This document shows positions 9,359 through 19,522 of a stretch of DNA of 64,000 bases, piece after piece. Each line of letters opens with the position of its first letter. Position 1 is the stretch's first letter. The notes under the pieces are model-generated. The model saw only the letters and a list, made by a program, of their open reading frames with translations, was not told the origin of the DNA and ran no database searches. This stretch comes from Marseilla massiliensis (GTDB lineage Bacteria; Bacteroidota; Bacteroidia; Bacteroidales; Bacteroidaceae), in the NCBI RefSeq assembly GCF_016899955.1, contig NZ_JACJJL010000012.1, positions 1 to 64,000 of the forward strand, read 5' to 3'. The position numbers and the translations under genes are program-made.

Positions 9359-12300
9359 ATGGCTGACAATAAGTTACTGAAAAGATGGTGGCTGCTGCCT
9401 GTCGCCCTATTGTGCGGATTCCATCCGTCGGGCCTTGCTCCCGCCTCGGCCGAAGTGCAGGCCGTGCAACGGCAGGGTATGATTAGCGGCACGGTAGTCG
9501 ACCAGAATGGCGAGACCGTTATCGGCGCCAGTGTCATCATTGAGGGCGGCAAGACCACCCAGGGAACAGTTACAGACTTCGACGGAAAGTTTTCACTGAA
9601 AGTGGCTCCCGGCACGAAGTTGAGAATCACTTTCGTGGGATACAAGCCCGCGGTGGTGAGCGCGAAGAACGGCATGAAGGTGGTGCTCGAGGAGAACTCA
9701 AACGTCTTGCAGGGCGTTGAGGTCGTTGCCTACGGTACCCAGAAGAAAGTGACCGTGACGGGAGCGCTCTCCAGCATCAAGGGCGAAGAAATCGTGCGCA
9801 CGCCGGTCAGCTCGGTAAACAACGTGCTTGCCGGACAGCTCTCGGGTGTGACCACGGTGCAGTACTCAGGTGAGCCGGGCTCGGACGCCGCCACGGTGTT
9901 CGTGCGCGGACAGGCTACATGGGAAGACTCCGCCCCGCTCATACAGGTTGACGGTGTGGAGCGCTCGATGAGCGACATCGACCCCAACGAAATCGAGAGC
10001 ATCACCGTGCTCAAGGACGCATCGGCAACGGCTGTGTTCGGTGTGCGAGGCGCCAACGGCGTGGTTCTCATCACTACCAAGCGAGGCAAGGAGGGAAAGG
10101 CGCGCATCAGCGGTTCGACCTCGTTCAGCCTCCTGATGCCTACAAAGATGGTTGAGCAGGCATCGAGCTACGAATACGCCCTCTTCCACAACATGATGAG
10201 AGAGAACGACGGAGGTACGCCGCAGTTCTCCGACGAGCTGCTCGAGAAGTTCCGCACCGGCTCCGACCCCATCAGGTTCCCGAGCACGGAGTGGGCCGAC
10301 TACATCATGAAAGACGCCACGCTGCAGACACAGCACAACGTGAACATCAGCGGAGGAAGCGAGAAGGTGCGCTACTTCATCTCGGCAGGTGTGTTCACCC
10401 AGGGCGGTCTGTTCCAGCAGTTCAACCAGGAATACGACAACAGCTACGCCTATAACCGTTTTAACTACCGTGCCAACCTTGACATGGACGTGACAAACAC
10501 AACCACACTGTCGTTCAACATTGCCGGAAACATGAGCAACGCCCACAAGCCTTACACGGGCCAGGGAGCATCGGGAATGATCATGCTGGCCTACCAGGCC
10601 ACGCCGTTCTCGAGCCCCGGTGTCGTGGATGACCGCCTTGTGGCCACCACGACCGACTATTCCGACGTGCAGCTGCCGTTCACCGGCAGTTCGGGCATGG
10701 GCTACTATGGCACCGGATTCATGAACACGCAGGTCAACAAGCTCCAGATGGACCTCCAGCTCGAACAGAAGCTCGACATGATAACCAAAGGTCTGTCGTT
10801 CAAGATAAAGGGCTCGTACAACAGCCAGTACAACGTGCTCAAGAACGGTTCGGCTGCCGTGGCCACCTACAACCCCGTGCTGCAGGACGACGGCACCATT
10901 GCCTACAGGAAGATTGGCAGCGACGAGCCGGTGAGCTACTCGACCGACACCGGCAAGGCGCGCGACTGGTATGCCGAGGCTTCGCTCAACTACAACCGTT
11001 CGTTCGGCATGCACACCATCGGCGCCCTGTTGCTGTACAACCAGAGCAAGCAATACTATTATTCTTCGACCGAGTATCCCGACCTCGCCCGCGGATATGT
11101 GGGCCTTGTGGGCCGTGTCACCTACGACTGGAACAACCGCTACCTGGCCGAGTTCAACATCGGTTACAACGGTTCGGAGAACTTTGCGCCCGAGAACCGC
11201 TTCGGTACGTTCCCCGCAGGATCTATCGGATGGGTTATGAGCGAGGAGAAGTTCTTCAAGCCACTGTCTAAGGTTGTCAGTTTCTTCAAGCTGCGTGCAT
11301 CGTGGGGTCTTGTGGGTAACGACAAGATTGGCGGCTCGCGCTTCATGTACCTCGACGACCCATACACAGTAAACAACGGCGCCATCTGGGCCCGTGGCGG
11401 ACGCGGCTACTCGTTCGGTATAGAGAACAGCACCATCTATCCCGGCGCATTCGAGTCGTCGCGCAACAACCCTGAGGTGACTTGGGAGAAGGCCTTCAAG
11501 CAGGACTATGGCTTCGACCTCAACCTGTTCGACAACCGCCTGCGCACCGTGTTCGACTACTATAAGGAGCATCGTACCAACATTCTGCTCCGCGACGGCA
11601 CGGCACCGAGCATCATCGGCTTCGACGTGCCTTACACCAACCAAGGCGAGGTGGACAGCTGGGGCTGGGAACTCTCGCTCAAGTGGCAGGACGAGATAGG
11701 CAAGGACTTCCGTTACTGGGTTGGCGTAAACCTCTCGTACAACCAGAACGAAATCAAGGAGATGAAGGAAGCCCCGCTAAACAACGAGTATCAGTATCAG
11801 AAGGGCCACCGCATTGGCTCGCGCAGCCAGTATCTCTTCTGGAAATACTATTACGACGGAGCCGAGGCCGACTATGAGCGCGAGTTCGGGCAGCCGTTCC
11901 CGCAGCAGATCATTGCCAACGAGAACCTGAAGCCCGGTGATGCCATTTACGTAGACCTTGACGGCAACGGCGTGATAAACGAGAACGACATGAGCCGCGA
12001 CTACGGCTATACCGACGACCCGGAGTACATCGCCGGATTGAACCTCGGCTTCAAGTGGAAAGACCTCAGCGTAAACATGCAGTTCACCGGCGCGTGGAAC
12101 GTGTCGCGTTACCTCTCCGACGTGTTCATGCGCCCGTTCCAGGGCCGTACGACGACAGACCAGGGCGGTCTGCTCAAATATCACCTCGACCACACATGGA
12201 CAGTGGACAATCCTTCGCAGGACGCCGAGTATCCCCGTGTGACACAGACCAACGGTTCGCAGAACTACGCAGCGTCGACACTTTACGAGAAGGATGCCAA

Positions 12301-12514
12301 GTACCTGCGCCTCAAGACCCTCGAGGTGGCTTACGACTTCCACTTCCCGTTCATGAGGAGCATAGGCCTCAACCAGCTCCAGCTGGCTCTGAGCGGCTAC
12401 AACCTCTTCACCATTTCTCCCTACATCTGGGGCGACCCGGAGACCAGGGCAAGCGCTTCTCCGTCATACCCGTTGCAGCGCACATACACAGTGTCGCTTA
12501 AGTTAGGATTCTAA
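9359..12514 (+). CDS. SusC-like TonB-dependent receptor, first of a tandem set
   Basis: The 1051-residue receptor has a signal peptide (about 1-31) and a carboxypeptidase-regulatory-like domain (about 40-111; MISGTVVDQNGETVIGASV). It has a TonB-box-like GVEVVAYGTQKK (119-130), the hallmark LKDASATAVFGVRGANGVV in the plug, an EF-hand-like DLDGNGVINENDM segment, and a C-terminal Phe. It heads a four-gene run (SusC-SusD-SusC-SusD) with gaps of 36, 59 and 21 bp, so co-transcription is likely. No sensor, sigma/anti-sigma pair or degradative enzyme is encoded in the run. The substrate is unknown, and both glycan and peptide uptake are known for this family. Confidence 0.95.
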   Translation: MADNKLLKRWWLLPVALLCGFHPSGLAPASAEVQAVQRQGMISGTVVDQNGETVIGASVIIEGGKTTQGTVTDFDGKFSLKVAPGTKLRITFVGYKPAVVSAKNGMKVVLEENSNVLQGVEVVAYGTQKKVTVTGALSSIKGEEIVRTPVSSVNNVLAGQLSGVTTVQYSGEPGSDAATVFVRGQATWEDSAPLIQVDGVERSMSDIDPNEIESITVLKDASATAVFGVRGANGVVLITTKRGKEGKARISGSTSFSLLMPTKMVEQASSYEYALFHNMMRENDGGTPQFSDELLEKFRTGSDPIRFPSTEWADYIMKDATLQTQHNVNISGGSEKVRYFISAGVFTQGGLFQQFNQEYDNSYAYNRFNYRANLDMDVTNTTTLSFNIAGNMSNAHKPYTGQGASGMIMLAYQATPFSSPGVVDDRLVATTTDYSDVQLPFTGSSGMGYYGTGFMNTQVNKLQMDLQLEQKLDMITKGLSFKIKGSYNSQYNVLKNGSAAVATYNPVLQDDGTIAYRKIGSDEPVSYSTDTGKARDWYAEASLNYNRSFGMHTIGALLLYNQSKQYYYSSTEYPDLARGYVGLVGRVTYDWNNRYLAEFNIGYNGSENFAPENRFGTFPAGSIGWVMSEEKFFKPLSKVVSFFKLRASWGLVGNDKIGGSRFMYLDDPYTVNNGAIWARGGRGYSFGIENSTIYPGAFESSRNNPEVTWEKAFKQDYGFDLNLFDNRLRTVFDYYKEHRTNILLRDGTAPSIIGFDVPYTNQGEVDSWGWELSLKWQDEIGKDFRYWVGVNLSYNQNEIKEMKEAPLNNEYQYQKGHRIGSRSQYLFWKYYYDGAEADYEREFGQPFPQQIIANENLKPGDAIYVDLDGNGVINENDMSRDYGYTDDPEYIAGLNLGFKWKDLSVNMQFTGAWNVSRYLSDVFMRPFQGRTTTDQGGLLKYHLDHTWTVDNPSQDAEYPRVTQTNGSQNYAASTLYEKDAKYLRLKTLEVAYDFHFPFMRSIGLNQLQLALSGYNLFTISPYIWGDPETRASASPSYPLQRTYTVSLKLGF

Positions 12515-12550
12515 TTCACAGCAGAACATCATTAAAATCGGAATTTAATT

Positions 12551-14569
12551 ATGAAAATACATAAGTTGTTATTTGGCGGATTGGTAGCCGTGGCTGCTGC
12601 AGCGGGCGTCAGCTCGTGTACCGACGAGATTGCCGTGGGCAGCGAGTTCCTCGACAAGGCTCCGAGCGGCGGCACCACCAAAGACTCTGTGTTCCACAAC
12701 GCTGAGTACACCCGCCAGTTTGTGGCCGGCATATACTCACTGCAGTATTACGGCATACCTTACCGCAGCTCCAACGACTCTCCGCTGTCGGCCAGCTACT
12801 GGAAAGGCAAGCTCGATGCCCTTACCGACATCTACCAGCTCCACTATACCGGCGCCATGCTTTTCGACAGCTATTATGGCGGAACGCTGACTGCCAGCAC
12901 CGACGGCCCCATCTACGGCTTCACCACCGAGAACTTCTGGGAGCTGATACGCTCGGCATACATGCTGCTCGAGAATATCGACGGTGTGCCCGGCATGGAG
13001 CAGAGCGAGAAAGACCGCCTTTCGGCCGAGTGCAAGTGCCTCATAGCCTCTACATACTTTAATATGTTCAAGTGCTACGGCGGACTGCCTATCGTAACAG
13101 GCACGTTCTCGGGCCTTGACGGGTCGTACAACCTTCCGCGCGCGTCGGTTGACCGTACCGTGCGCTTCATGACCGGCTTGCTCGACGAGGCGTCGAGCGT
13201 GTTGCCCTGGGCATACACCGGCACGGCTGCTCAGACAGAGACCGGCCGATGGACAAGGGCTGCCGCCATGGCCTTGAAGTGCAAGATATTCCAGTTTGCG
13301 GCCTCTCCGCTCTTCAACAGCGACCAGCCTTACTATGGCGGCTCTACCGAAGCTGAGCGCGACAGCCTCGTTTGGTATGGCAGCTATCGCCAGGACCTGT
13401 GGGATTCGTGCCGCACGGCCTGCCGCCAGTTCTTCAACGAGGTGGCTGCCAACGGCTATTACCGCATGGTTATGCCTACGGCCAACACCCAGGAGGCTTA
13501 CCGCTATGCCTTCCGCTACGGCTATGTCAACCAGGCCAGCCCAGAGGTTGTATACTCGGTGCGTGTCACCAACAGCACCCACGACTCCAAGTATCAGGGC
13601 TATACGCTCATGTACGGGCGCAACGACCGCTATGCCTACACCCCGACGGCCGAGTATGTCGAGATGTTCCCGTGGCGCGACGGTACACCGTTTGACTGGA
13701 ATACGGACAGTGTGGCCGGACGCCTCGACACGATGTTCGTCAAGGGCGACCGCGTAGAGGGTCTGCAAGACCTGCAGAACCGCGTGCTCACACGCGACCC
13801 GCGCCTCTATGAGACTGTTTATGTCAACGGCGTGCCGCAGCAGACCAACTGGACCGACGGCAACGCCACGGGCGACATTTGCGAAAACTGGGTGGGCGGA
13901 ACCGACGCCAACCAGCAGCCCGCAACCGAGAACGGATTCTTTGCAACGGGCTTCGGCAACAAGAAGTATGTGGTGGGTTCGTGCTACGACCGCCAGTTCC
14001 CGCAGTGGGATGTCATCCGCATGTCTGACATGTACCTCACATACGCCGAGGCATTGCTGCAGGCCGACAACGACTTCGACGGCGCCCTGCGCTACATAGA
14101 CCTCGTGCGTTCGCGCGTTGGAATGAGGGGACTGGTGGAGTGCAACCCCGACAAGAACCTGACCGGCGACAAGAACGCCCTGCTCGAGGAGCTGCTCCGT
14201 GAGCGTGCCTGCGAGCTCGGATTCGAGAACGAGCGCTACTTTGACCTCATCCGCTACAAGAGGGCAGACATCTTCGAGAAGCATCTGCACGGACTGCGAA
14301 TATGGCGTATGCAGACCGACCCGACAACAGGCGTGCGCGATACGGTGACCACGATGTGGACAAACGGCGACAAGCGCACTTCGGCCAACGACCCGTCGGC
14401 CCCCGGCTTCTATGAGCCCACCGACTTTGAATACGAGCGCTTCCCGTTCAACGAAAACTGGACAAGGACGGCCTGGACGTCCGGCTTCGATGCCAAGTGG
14501 TATCTGTTCCCGTTCCCGCAGACTGAAATCAACAAGGGCTATGGGCTTATCCAGAACCCCGGATGGTAA
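12551..14569 (+). CDS. SusD/RagB-like surface lipoprotein
   Basis: The 672-residue partner of the upstream SusC has a lipoprotein signal peptide ending in VSSC (Cys at about 23) and the typical SEFLDKAPSGGTT start of the mature protein. SusD features are SAECKCLIASTYFNMFKCYGGLPIV in the N-terminal helical domain, DVIRMSDMYLTYAEALLQAD, and LLRERACELGFENERYFDLIRYKRAD near the C-terminus. It should be anchored outside the outer membrane and cap its SusC barrel. The next SusC begins 59 bp downstream. Confidence 0.95.
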   Translation: MKIHKLLFGGLVAVAAAAGVSSCTDEIAVGSEFLDKAPSGGTTKDSVFHNAEYTRQFVAGIYSLQYYGIPYRSSNDSPLSASYWKGKLDALTDIYQLHYTGAMLFDSYYGGTLTASTDGPIYGFTTENFWELIRSAYMLLENIDGVPGMEQSEKDRLSAECKCLIASTYFNMFKCYGGLPIVTGTFSGLDGSYNLPRASVDRTVRFMTGLLDEASSVLPWAYTGTAAQTETGRWTRAAAMALKCKIFQFAASPLFNSDQPYYGGSTEAERDSLVWYGSYRQDLWDSCRTACRQFFNEVAANGYYRMVMPTANTQEAYRYAFRYGYVNQASPEVVYSVRVTNSTHDSKYQGYTLMYGRNDRYAYTPTAEYVEMFPWRDGTPFDWNTDSVAGRLDTMFVKGDRVEGLQDLQNRVLTRDPRLYETVYVNGVPQQTNWTDGNATGDICENWVGGTDANQQPATENGFFATGFGNKKYVVGSCYDRQFPQWDVIRMSDMYLTYAEALLQADNDFDGALRYIDLVRSRVGMRGLVECNPDKNLTGDKNALLEELLRERACELGFENERYFDLIRYKRADIFEKHLHGLRIWRMQTDPTTGVRDTVTTMWTNGDKRTSANDPSAPGFYEPTDFEYERFPFNENWTRTAWTSGFDAKWYLFPFPQTEINKGYGLIQNPGW

Positions 14570-14628
14570 TCGGGGAACTCAAGGACTTATGTGACAACTA
14601 ACGAAGTTCAATAGATAAATTGAGTAAT

Positions 14629-17496
14629 ATGAAACGAAACAAGATATTGGTGCTGTCGTTGCTGGCCTGTGCAAGCATGCCGGCGGCAGCTCAGAACGAC
14701 TCTATAAAAGAGCTGTCGGCGGCTGAAAAGTTTGCCGGGCAGAAGATTGACGTGGGAGCCGACAGGACTTTCACGCGCGAGGAGGCTACAGCCGCAGTGT
14801 CGGTGATAACCTCTGAGACCACCGACCGCCGTAGCGCACGCAACATTGGCAACTCCATCATCGGCCAGGGCCTTGGACTTGTGTCGCTGCAGAACTCCGG
14901 CACTTACTCGGCTGCCGACCCGACGTTCTACGTCCGCGGCCTGCAGAGCCTGTCAACAAGCACCCCGCTGATTCTCGTCGACGGCATTGAGCGCGACATC
15001 GACAACGTGTCGCCGGGCGAGGTGGAGTCGGTGCAGATTCTGAAAGATGCCGCAGCCGTGGCTCTCTATGGCTACAAAGGAGCCAACGGTGTGATTCTCG
15101 TCACCACAAAGCGCGGCAAGTACAACTCCAAGGAGGTGAAGTTCAGCTACGACCATATATATAATTATATGGTGAAGAGGCCTCAGTTCGTCGACGCTGC
15201 CACGTATGCCAGTGCCGTGAACGAGGCCCGTGCCAACGACGGGCTGGGCGCACGCTACACCGCCGACGAGATTGGCGCATTCCGCGACGGCACATACCCT
15301 TACCTCTATCCTAACGTGAACTGGGTCGACGAGACCTATCGCCACCACGGGGTGACCAACAAATACAACGTGGAGTTTACCGGAGGAGGCAAGAACTTCC
15401 GCTACTACACCATGGTAAACCTCATCACCGACAAGGGATTCATAGCCAACCCGAACGAGAACGACGGCTATTCCACACAGGACAAGTATACAAAGGGAAG
15501 CATGAGGGTTAACCTCGACGCCGACCTCACGCCCAAGACCAAGATGCGCGTCAACTTGCTCGGTGTGCTGAGCGAGTCGAGCTCGCCAGGCGCAAACGCC
15601 GAGGCCGCCAGCGATGCGGGCAATGCCGCTGCCGGGCCGGCCAACATCTGGGACATGGTTTACTCGCTCCCGTCGGCTGCTTTCCCCGTAAGGGCAGAGA
15701 GCGGGCTGTGGGGCGGCAACCCGACATGGAGCGGAACGGTCAACCCCGTGGCCCAGTCGGTGGGCGCCGCCTACTCCAAGAACCACACAAGGAGCATATT
15801 CTCCGACATAACCCTTACGCAAGACCTGTCAGCGATACTCGAAGGACTGGGCGGAACGGTACGTGTGGGCTACGACAACACGTCGAACATATTCGAGAAC
15901 CACAGCAAGGGATACGACTACGGAAGCCAGATACCGGGCGCATGGGAGAACGGAGCGCCCACCATTGCCGACGATTACCGCGTTATTGCCGAGTCGACCA
16001 TGGGCACAGCCGCCGAGACCAACACCTATGCTGCACGCTTCCACTTCGACGTGGGCCTGAACTATGGCAACACCTTCGGCGACCACTCCATCTACACTCA
16101 GCTCAAATATGACTATGAGTATCAGGAGACCACCGGGCTCAACAACACCATCTACCGCCAGGATGTGTCGTGGTGGAGCCACTATGGCTACAAGAACCGC
16201 TACTGGCTCGACCTCGCCCTCGTGGGCTCCGGCTCAAGCCGCCTTGCACCGGGCACCAAGTGGTCGTTCTCGCCCACCGTTTCTGCAGCATGGGTAATGT
16301 CGCGCGAGAACTTCCTCAAGGATGTCGAGTGGGTCAACCTGCTCAAGCTGCGCGCTTCGTTCGGCATAATCAATGCCGACTACCTGCCGGGTGACAACGT
16401 GTGGACATACTACACGCAGCAGTATGTCACCAGCGGAGGCACCTATCCGTTCCAGGGTTCGTGGACGTCGCAGTTCGGACGCACTTACCTCGACCGCCTC
16501 GCCACCGAGAACCCGAGCCACGAGAAGGCTTACAAGTATAACGTTGGTCTTGACGCCTCGCTCTTCGGCAGCCTTAACCTGACGTTCGACGCATACTACC
16601 AGAGGCGCACCGACATCTGGGTGGAGGCATCGGGAGCATATACCGAGGTAATCGGACTTGACGCACCTTATGAGAACGGCGGTATCGTTGAGACATGGGG
16701 ATTTGAGGCCGGCGCCGACTATGCAAAGCGTTTCGGCGACTGGACGGTGAACGTTGGCGCAAACTTCGCGCTCAACCACAACCGCATAGTGGAGCAGATG
16801 GAAGAGCCGCGCCTCTACGGCAACCTCGTACAGACGGGCCGTCCGCTCAACCAAATCTACGGACTCAAGGCCATCGGCTTCTTCAGGGATGAGCAAGACA
16901 TCGCCAACAGCCCCACCCAGACTTTCAGCACTGTGCGCCCCGGCGACATCAAGTATGAGGATGTGAACGGTGACGACGTCATCGACGCCAACGACCAGGT
17001 GGCCATTGGCTTCAGCGATGCAGCGCCCGAGATTTACTACTCGTTCCATCTGGGAGCAGCATGGCGCGGCCTCGGCTTCGACGCAATGTTCCAGGGGACG
17101 GCCCGCTACTCTGCAGTGCTCAACACAAAGAGCATGTACTGGCCGCTCATCAACAACACCACAATCTCTCAGTATGCTTACGACAACCGCTGGACGGCCG
17201 ACAACCCCAATGCCAAGTATCCGCGCCTGAGCTCGCAGAGCAACGCCAACAACTACCAGACCAACACCGTATGGGTGGAGGACCGCTCGTTCTTGAAGTT
17301 GCGCTACATCGAGCTTTACTACAACTTCCCGCAGAAGTTGATGGACGCTACAGGCATACTGGGTGGCGCAAAGCTCTATGTCCGCGGCACCGACCTGTTC
17401 AGCATCGACAACCTCGAGGTGTCAGATCCTGAGTCTTATGGCGTCAGCGCCCCGCTCACAAGGAGCATAGTGGCCGGCCTGGCATTAACATTCTAA
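14629..17496 (+). CDS. SusC-like receptor lacking the N-terminal regulatory-like domain
   Basis: The protein has 955 residues from the ATG at 14629. A TTG three codons upstream is a less likely start. After the signal peptide (MKRNKILVLSLLACASMPAAA) it goes almost straight into SIKELSAAEKFAGQKIDVGADRTFTREEATAAVSVI (in parts), with no beta-sandwich domain like the ones in the other two SusC proteins here. The plug hallmark ILKDAAAVALYGYKGANGV, an EF-hand-like DVNGDDVIDANDQ and a terminal Phe are present, so the barrel looks complete. Losing this domain is a known subclass of SusC rather than a truncation. It probably works with the SusD that starts 21 bp downstream. Confidence 0.93.
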   Translation: MKRNKILVLSLLACASMPAAAQNDSIKELSAAEKFAGQKIDVGADRTFTREEATAAVSVITSETTDRRSARNIGNSIIGQGLGLVSLQNSGTYSAADPTFYVRGLQSLSTSTPLILVDGIERDIDNVSPGEVESVQILKDAAAVALYGYKGANGVILVTTKRGKYNSKEVKFSYDHIYNYMVKRPQFVDAATYASAVNEARANDGLGARYTADEIGAFRDGTYPYLYPNVNWVDETYRHHGVTNKYNVEFTGGGKNFRYYTMVNLITDKGFIANPNENDGYSTQDKYTKGSMRVNLDADLTPKTKMRVNLLGVLSESSSPGANAEAASDAGNAAAGPANIWDMVYSLPSAAFPVRAESGLWGGNPTWSGTVNPVAQSVGAAYSKNHTRSIFSDITLTQDLSAILEGLGGTVRVGYDNTSNIFENHSKGYDYGSQIPGAWENGAPTIADDYRVIAESTMGTAAETNTYAARFHFDVGLNYGNTFGDHSIYTQLKYDYEYQETTGLNNTIYRQDVSWWSHYGYKNRYWLDLALVGSGSSRLAPGTKWSFSPTVSAAWVMSRENFLKDVEWVNLLKLRASFGIINADYLPGDNVWTYYTQQYVTSGGTYPFQGSWTSQFGRTYLDRLATENPSHEKAYKYNVGLDASLFGSLNLTFDAYYQRRTDIWVEASGAYTEVIGLDAPYENGGIVETWGFEAGADYAKRFGDWTVNVGANFALNHNRIVEQMEEPRLYGNLVQTGRPLNQIYGLKAIGFFRDEQDIANSPTQTFSTVRPGDIKYEDVNGDDVIDANDQVAIGFSDAAPEIYYSFHLGAAWRGLGFDAMFQGTARYSAVLNTKSMYWPLINNTTISQYAYDNRWTADNPNAKYPRLSSQSNANNYQTNTVWVEDRSFLKLRYIELYYNFPQKLMDATGILGGAKLYVRGTDLFSIDNLEVSDPESYGVSAPLTRSIVAGLALTF

Positions 17497-17517
17497 CCAA
17501 CATTAAACTACAGAATC

Positions 17518-19263
17518 ATGAAAAAGAGTAAGATATTTGTTGGCTGCATAGCCGGGGTGATGGCTCTTACGGCTTGCTCCGACCGCATGGACTACAATGA
17601 GTACGTTCTCCGGGACAGAGAGGAAATCATCCAGACATTCGAAAGGGTGGGCGGCTTCATGACCGACATATACAACCATTTCGACTATGACTATGGTCAG
17701 TATTACTCTGGCGCGTTGCTCGGCTCGGCCAGTGATGAGTCGCAGTATGCCACCATGGGTAACGAAATAGAAGACTTCTACAACGGCTCGTGGAGCCCTA
17801 CCAACGCGAAGAGCACAATCTGGAACGACATGTATGAGGGCATAGCCGTCTGCAACGTGGTGCTCGACGACTTCCAGAACCTCACTTTCGACGACCTTGA
17901 GCTCAACAGCGACTACCTGCAGCAGCTCTACCGTTACAACAACTACAAGTGGGAGGCCCGCTACGCTCGCGCCTACTTCTATTTCGTGCTGGCCCGCCAG
18001 TATGGCGGTGTGCCACTCGTGACCCACAACCAGAGCTATGACATCACCAACTCGCTGCCCAGGGAGTCGAGCGACAGCATTTTCCGGTTCATCATCGACG
18101 AGTGCAACTTCATCGAAGACTCTATCATCGTTGACTATTCAGACATGGGAGCAATGGACATGGGTGCCAACGAGACCGGGCGTGCCGACCGCCTGGCTGT
18201 CATAGCCCTCAAGGCGCGCGCCGCCCTCTACTGGGCAAGCCCGCTGTTCAACCCCGATGGCGACCAGGAGCGCTACCACATGGCAGCCCTCTACTCAAAG
18301 CAGCTCATCGACGAGGCTACGGCCCGCGGCAAGCACCTCGCTGCCGACTATGAGTCGCTGTGGGCAACCGACAACTTCAACAATCCCGACATCATGTGCG
18401 AGATTATCTTCGGTCGCCGCATTTACGGCTCCGAGACTGGCGGAACGTCGAACACATTCGAGTCTTACAACTATCCCGTGGGAATTGAAGGTGGCGTTGG
18501 CGGCAACTGCCCGACGCAGAACCTTGTCGACGCTTACGAGTTTGCATCTGGCGCCAACGCCGGCATGCGCCCCGACCAGCTCGACAACTTCGACCCCGAC
18601 AGCCTGTATTACGACAACCGCGACCCGCGCTTCTATGTGACGATTGCCAAGAACGGCGACGTGCAGTGGCCGAGCTACAACACCAACCCGCTGCAGACAT
18701 ACTACGGCGGACTGCACGCTGAGCCTCTGACGGGCGGCACGCCTACGGGCTACTATGTGAAGAAGCTGTGCCACACGGCCATCGACCTGTCTTCGAACAG
18801 CAGGTATACGGCCGACCGCCACACCTGGCTCACATTCCGCCTGGGTGAGTTCTACCTCAACTACGCCGAGGCTATGTTCCGCTACACCGGAAGTGCCTAC
18901 GCCACAACGAGCGACCTGCCGATGAGCGCCGCCGAGGCTTTGAACTACACCCGCAACCGTGTGGGCATGCCCAACGTGCCCGGCGACCTCAGTGCAGACG
19001 CTTTCTGGGCCAAGTACAAGAACGAGCGCATGGTTGAGCTGGCCTTTGAGGGCCACCGCTTCTGGGACGTGCGCCGCTGGAGGGAGGCTTCAGAATACTT
19101 CACCTCTATAGACGAGATGAAGCTGACGCTCAACGCCGACGGCACCGTGACCGGCAACCGCACAAGCGTGTCGCGCCAGTGGAACGACCGCATGTACCTC
19201 TTCCCCATACCGCAGACAGAGAGGATGAAGAACCCCAACCTCTCGCAGAATCCCGGTTGGTAA
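17518..19263 (+). CDS. SusD/RagB-like surface lipoprotein
   Basis: The 581-residue last gene of the tandem operon has a signal peptide ending in ALTAC (Cys at 20), then SDRMDYNEY. SusD-type segments include WEARYARAYFYFVLARQYGGVPLV, the RLGEFYLNYAEAMFRYTG helix, and the C-terminal NERMVELAFEGHRFWDVRRWREA motif. The protein ends MKNPNLSQNPGW, the usual SusD tail. Shorter than the other two SusD proteins in the window, it is nearest the usual family size. It is followed by a strong stem-loop. Confidence 0.95.
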   Translation: MKKSKIFVGCIAGVMALTACSDRMDYNEYVLRDREEIIQTFERVGGFMTDIYNHFDYDYGQYYSGALLGSASDESQYATMGNEIEDFYNGSWSPTNAKSTIWNDMYEGIAVCNVVLDDFQNLTFDDLELNSDYLQQLYRYNNYKWEARYARAYFYFVLARQYGGVPLVTHNQSYDITNSLPRESSDSIFRFIIDECNFIEDSIIVDYSDMGAMDMGANETGRADRLAVIALKARAALYWASPLFNPDGDQERYHMAALYSKQLIDEATARGKHLAADYESLWATDNFNNPDIMCEIIFGRRIYGSETGGTSNTFESYNYPVGIEGGVGGNCPTQNLVDAYEFASGANAGMRPDQLDNFDPDSLYYDNRDPRFYVTIAKNGDVQWPSYNTNPLQTYYGGLHAEPLTGGTPTGYYVKKLCHTAIDLSSNSRYTADRHTWLTFRLGEFYLNYAEAMFRYTGSAYATTSDLPMSAAEALNYTRNRVGMPNVPGDLSADAFWAKYKNERMVELAFEGHRFWDVRRWREASEYFTSIDEMKLTLNADGTVTGNRTSVSRQWNDRMYLFPIPQTERMKNPNLSQNPGW

Positions 19264-19287
19264 CCAAGGGGTGACCCCATGATATGG

Positions 19288-19326
19288 CGAGGAGGCAACG
19301 GATGTCCGTTGCCTCCTCGTTGGTTT
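19288..19326 (+). terminator. Intrinsic terminator after the tandem SusC/SusD operon
   Basis: A perfect 15-bp stem (19288-19302 with 19305-19319) has a 2-nt loop and is followed by TTGGTTTT. It begins 24 bp after the SusD stop. The stem may also act on the convergent acetyltransferase transcript. Confidence 0.85.
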
Positions 19327-19522
19327 TAGCCAAAATCGTCATTAGAGTAGGCCATGGTGTTGGTGGCTGCGCTGAGGCAAGGCGGCCGCCACGATGCCGG
19401 CATCATGGCGAACCCTCAGTGAAGGCCGTGGGCGGCAAGCAAACCGCGCCCCCGGCGGTATGGTGCCTGATATGGGTTTGATAGTGGTGGTGGGGCGGCA
19501 TAGGCCCGGCGTGTGGCTGCTG

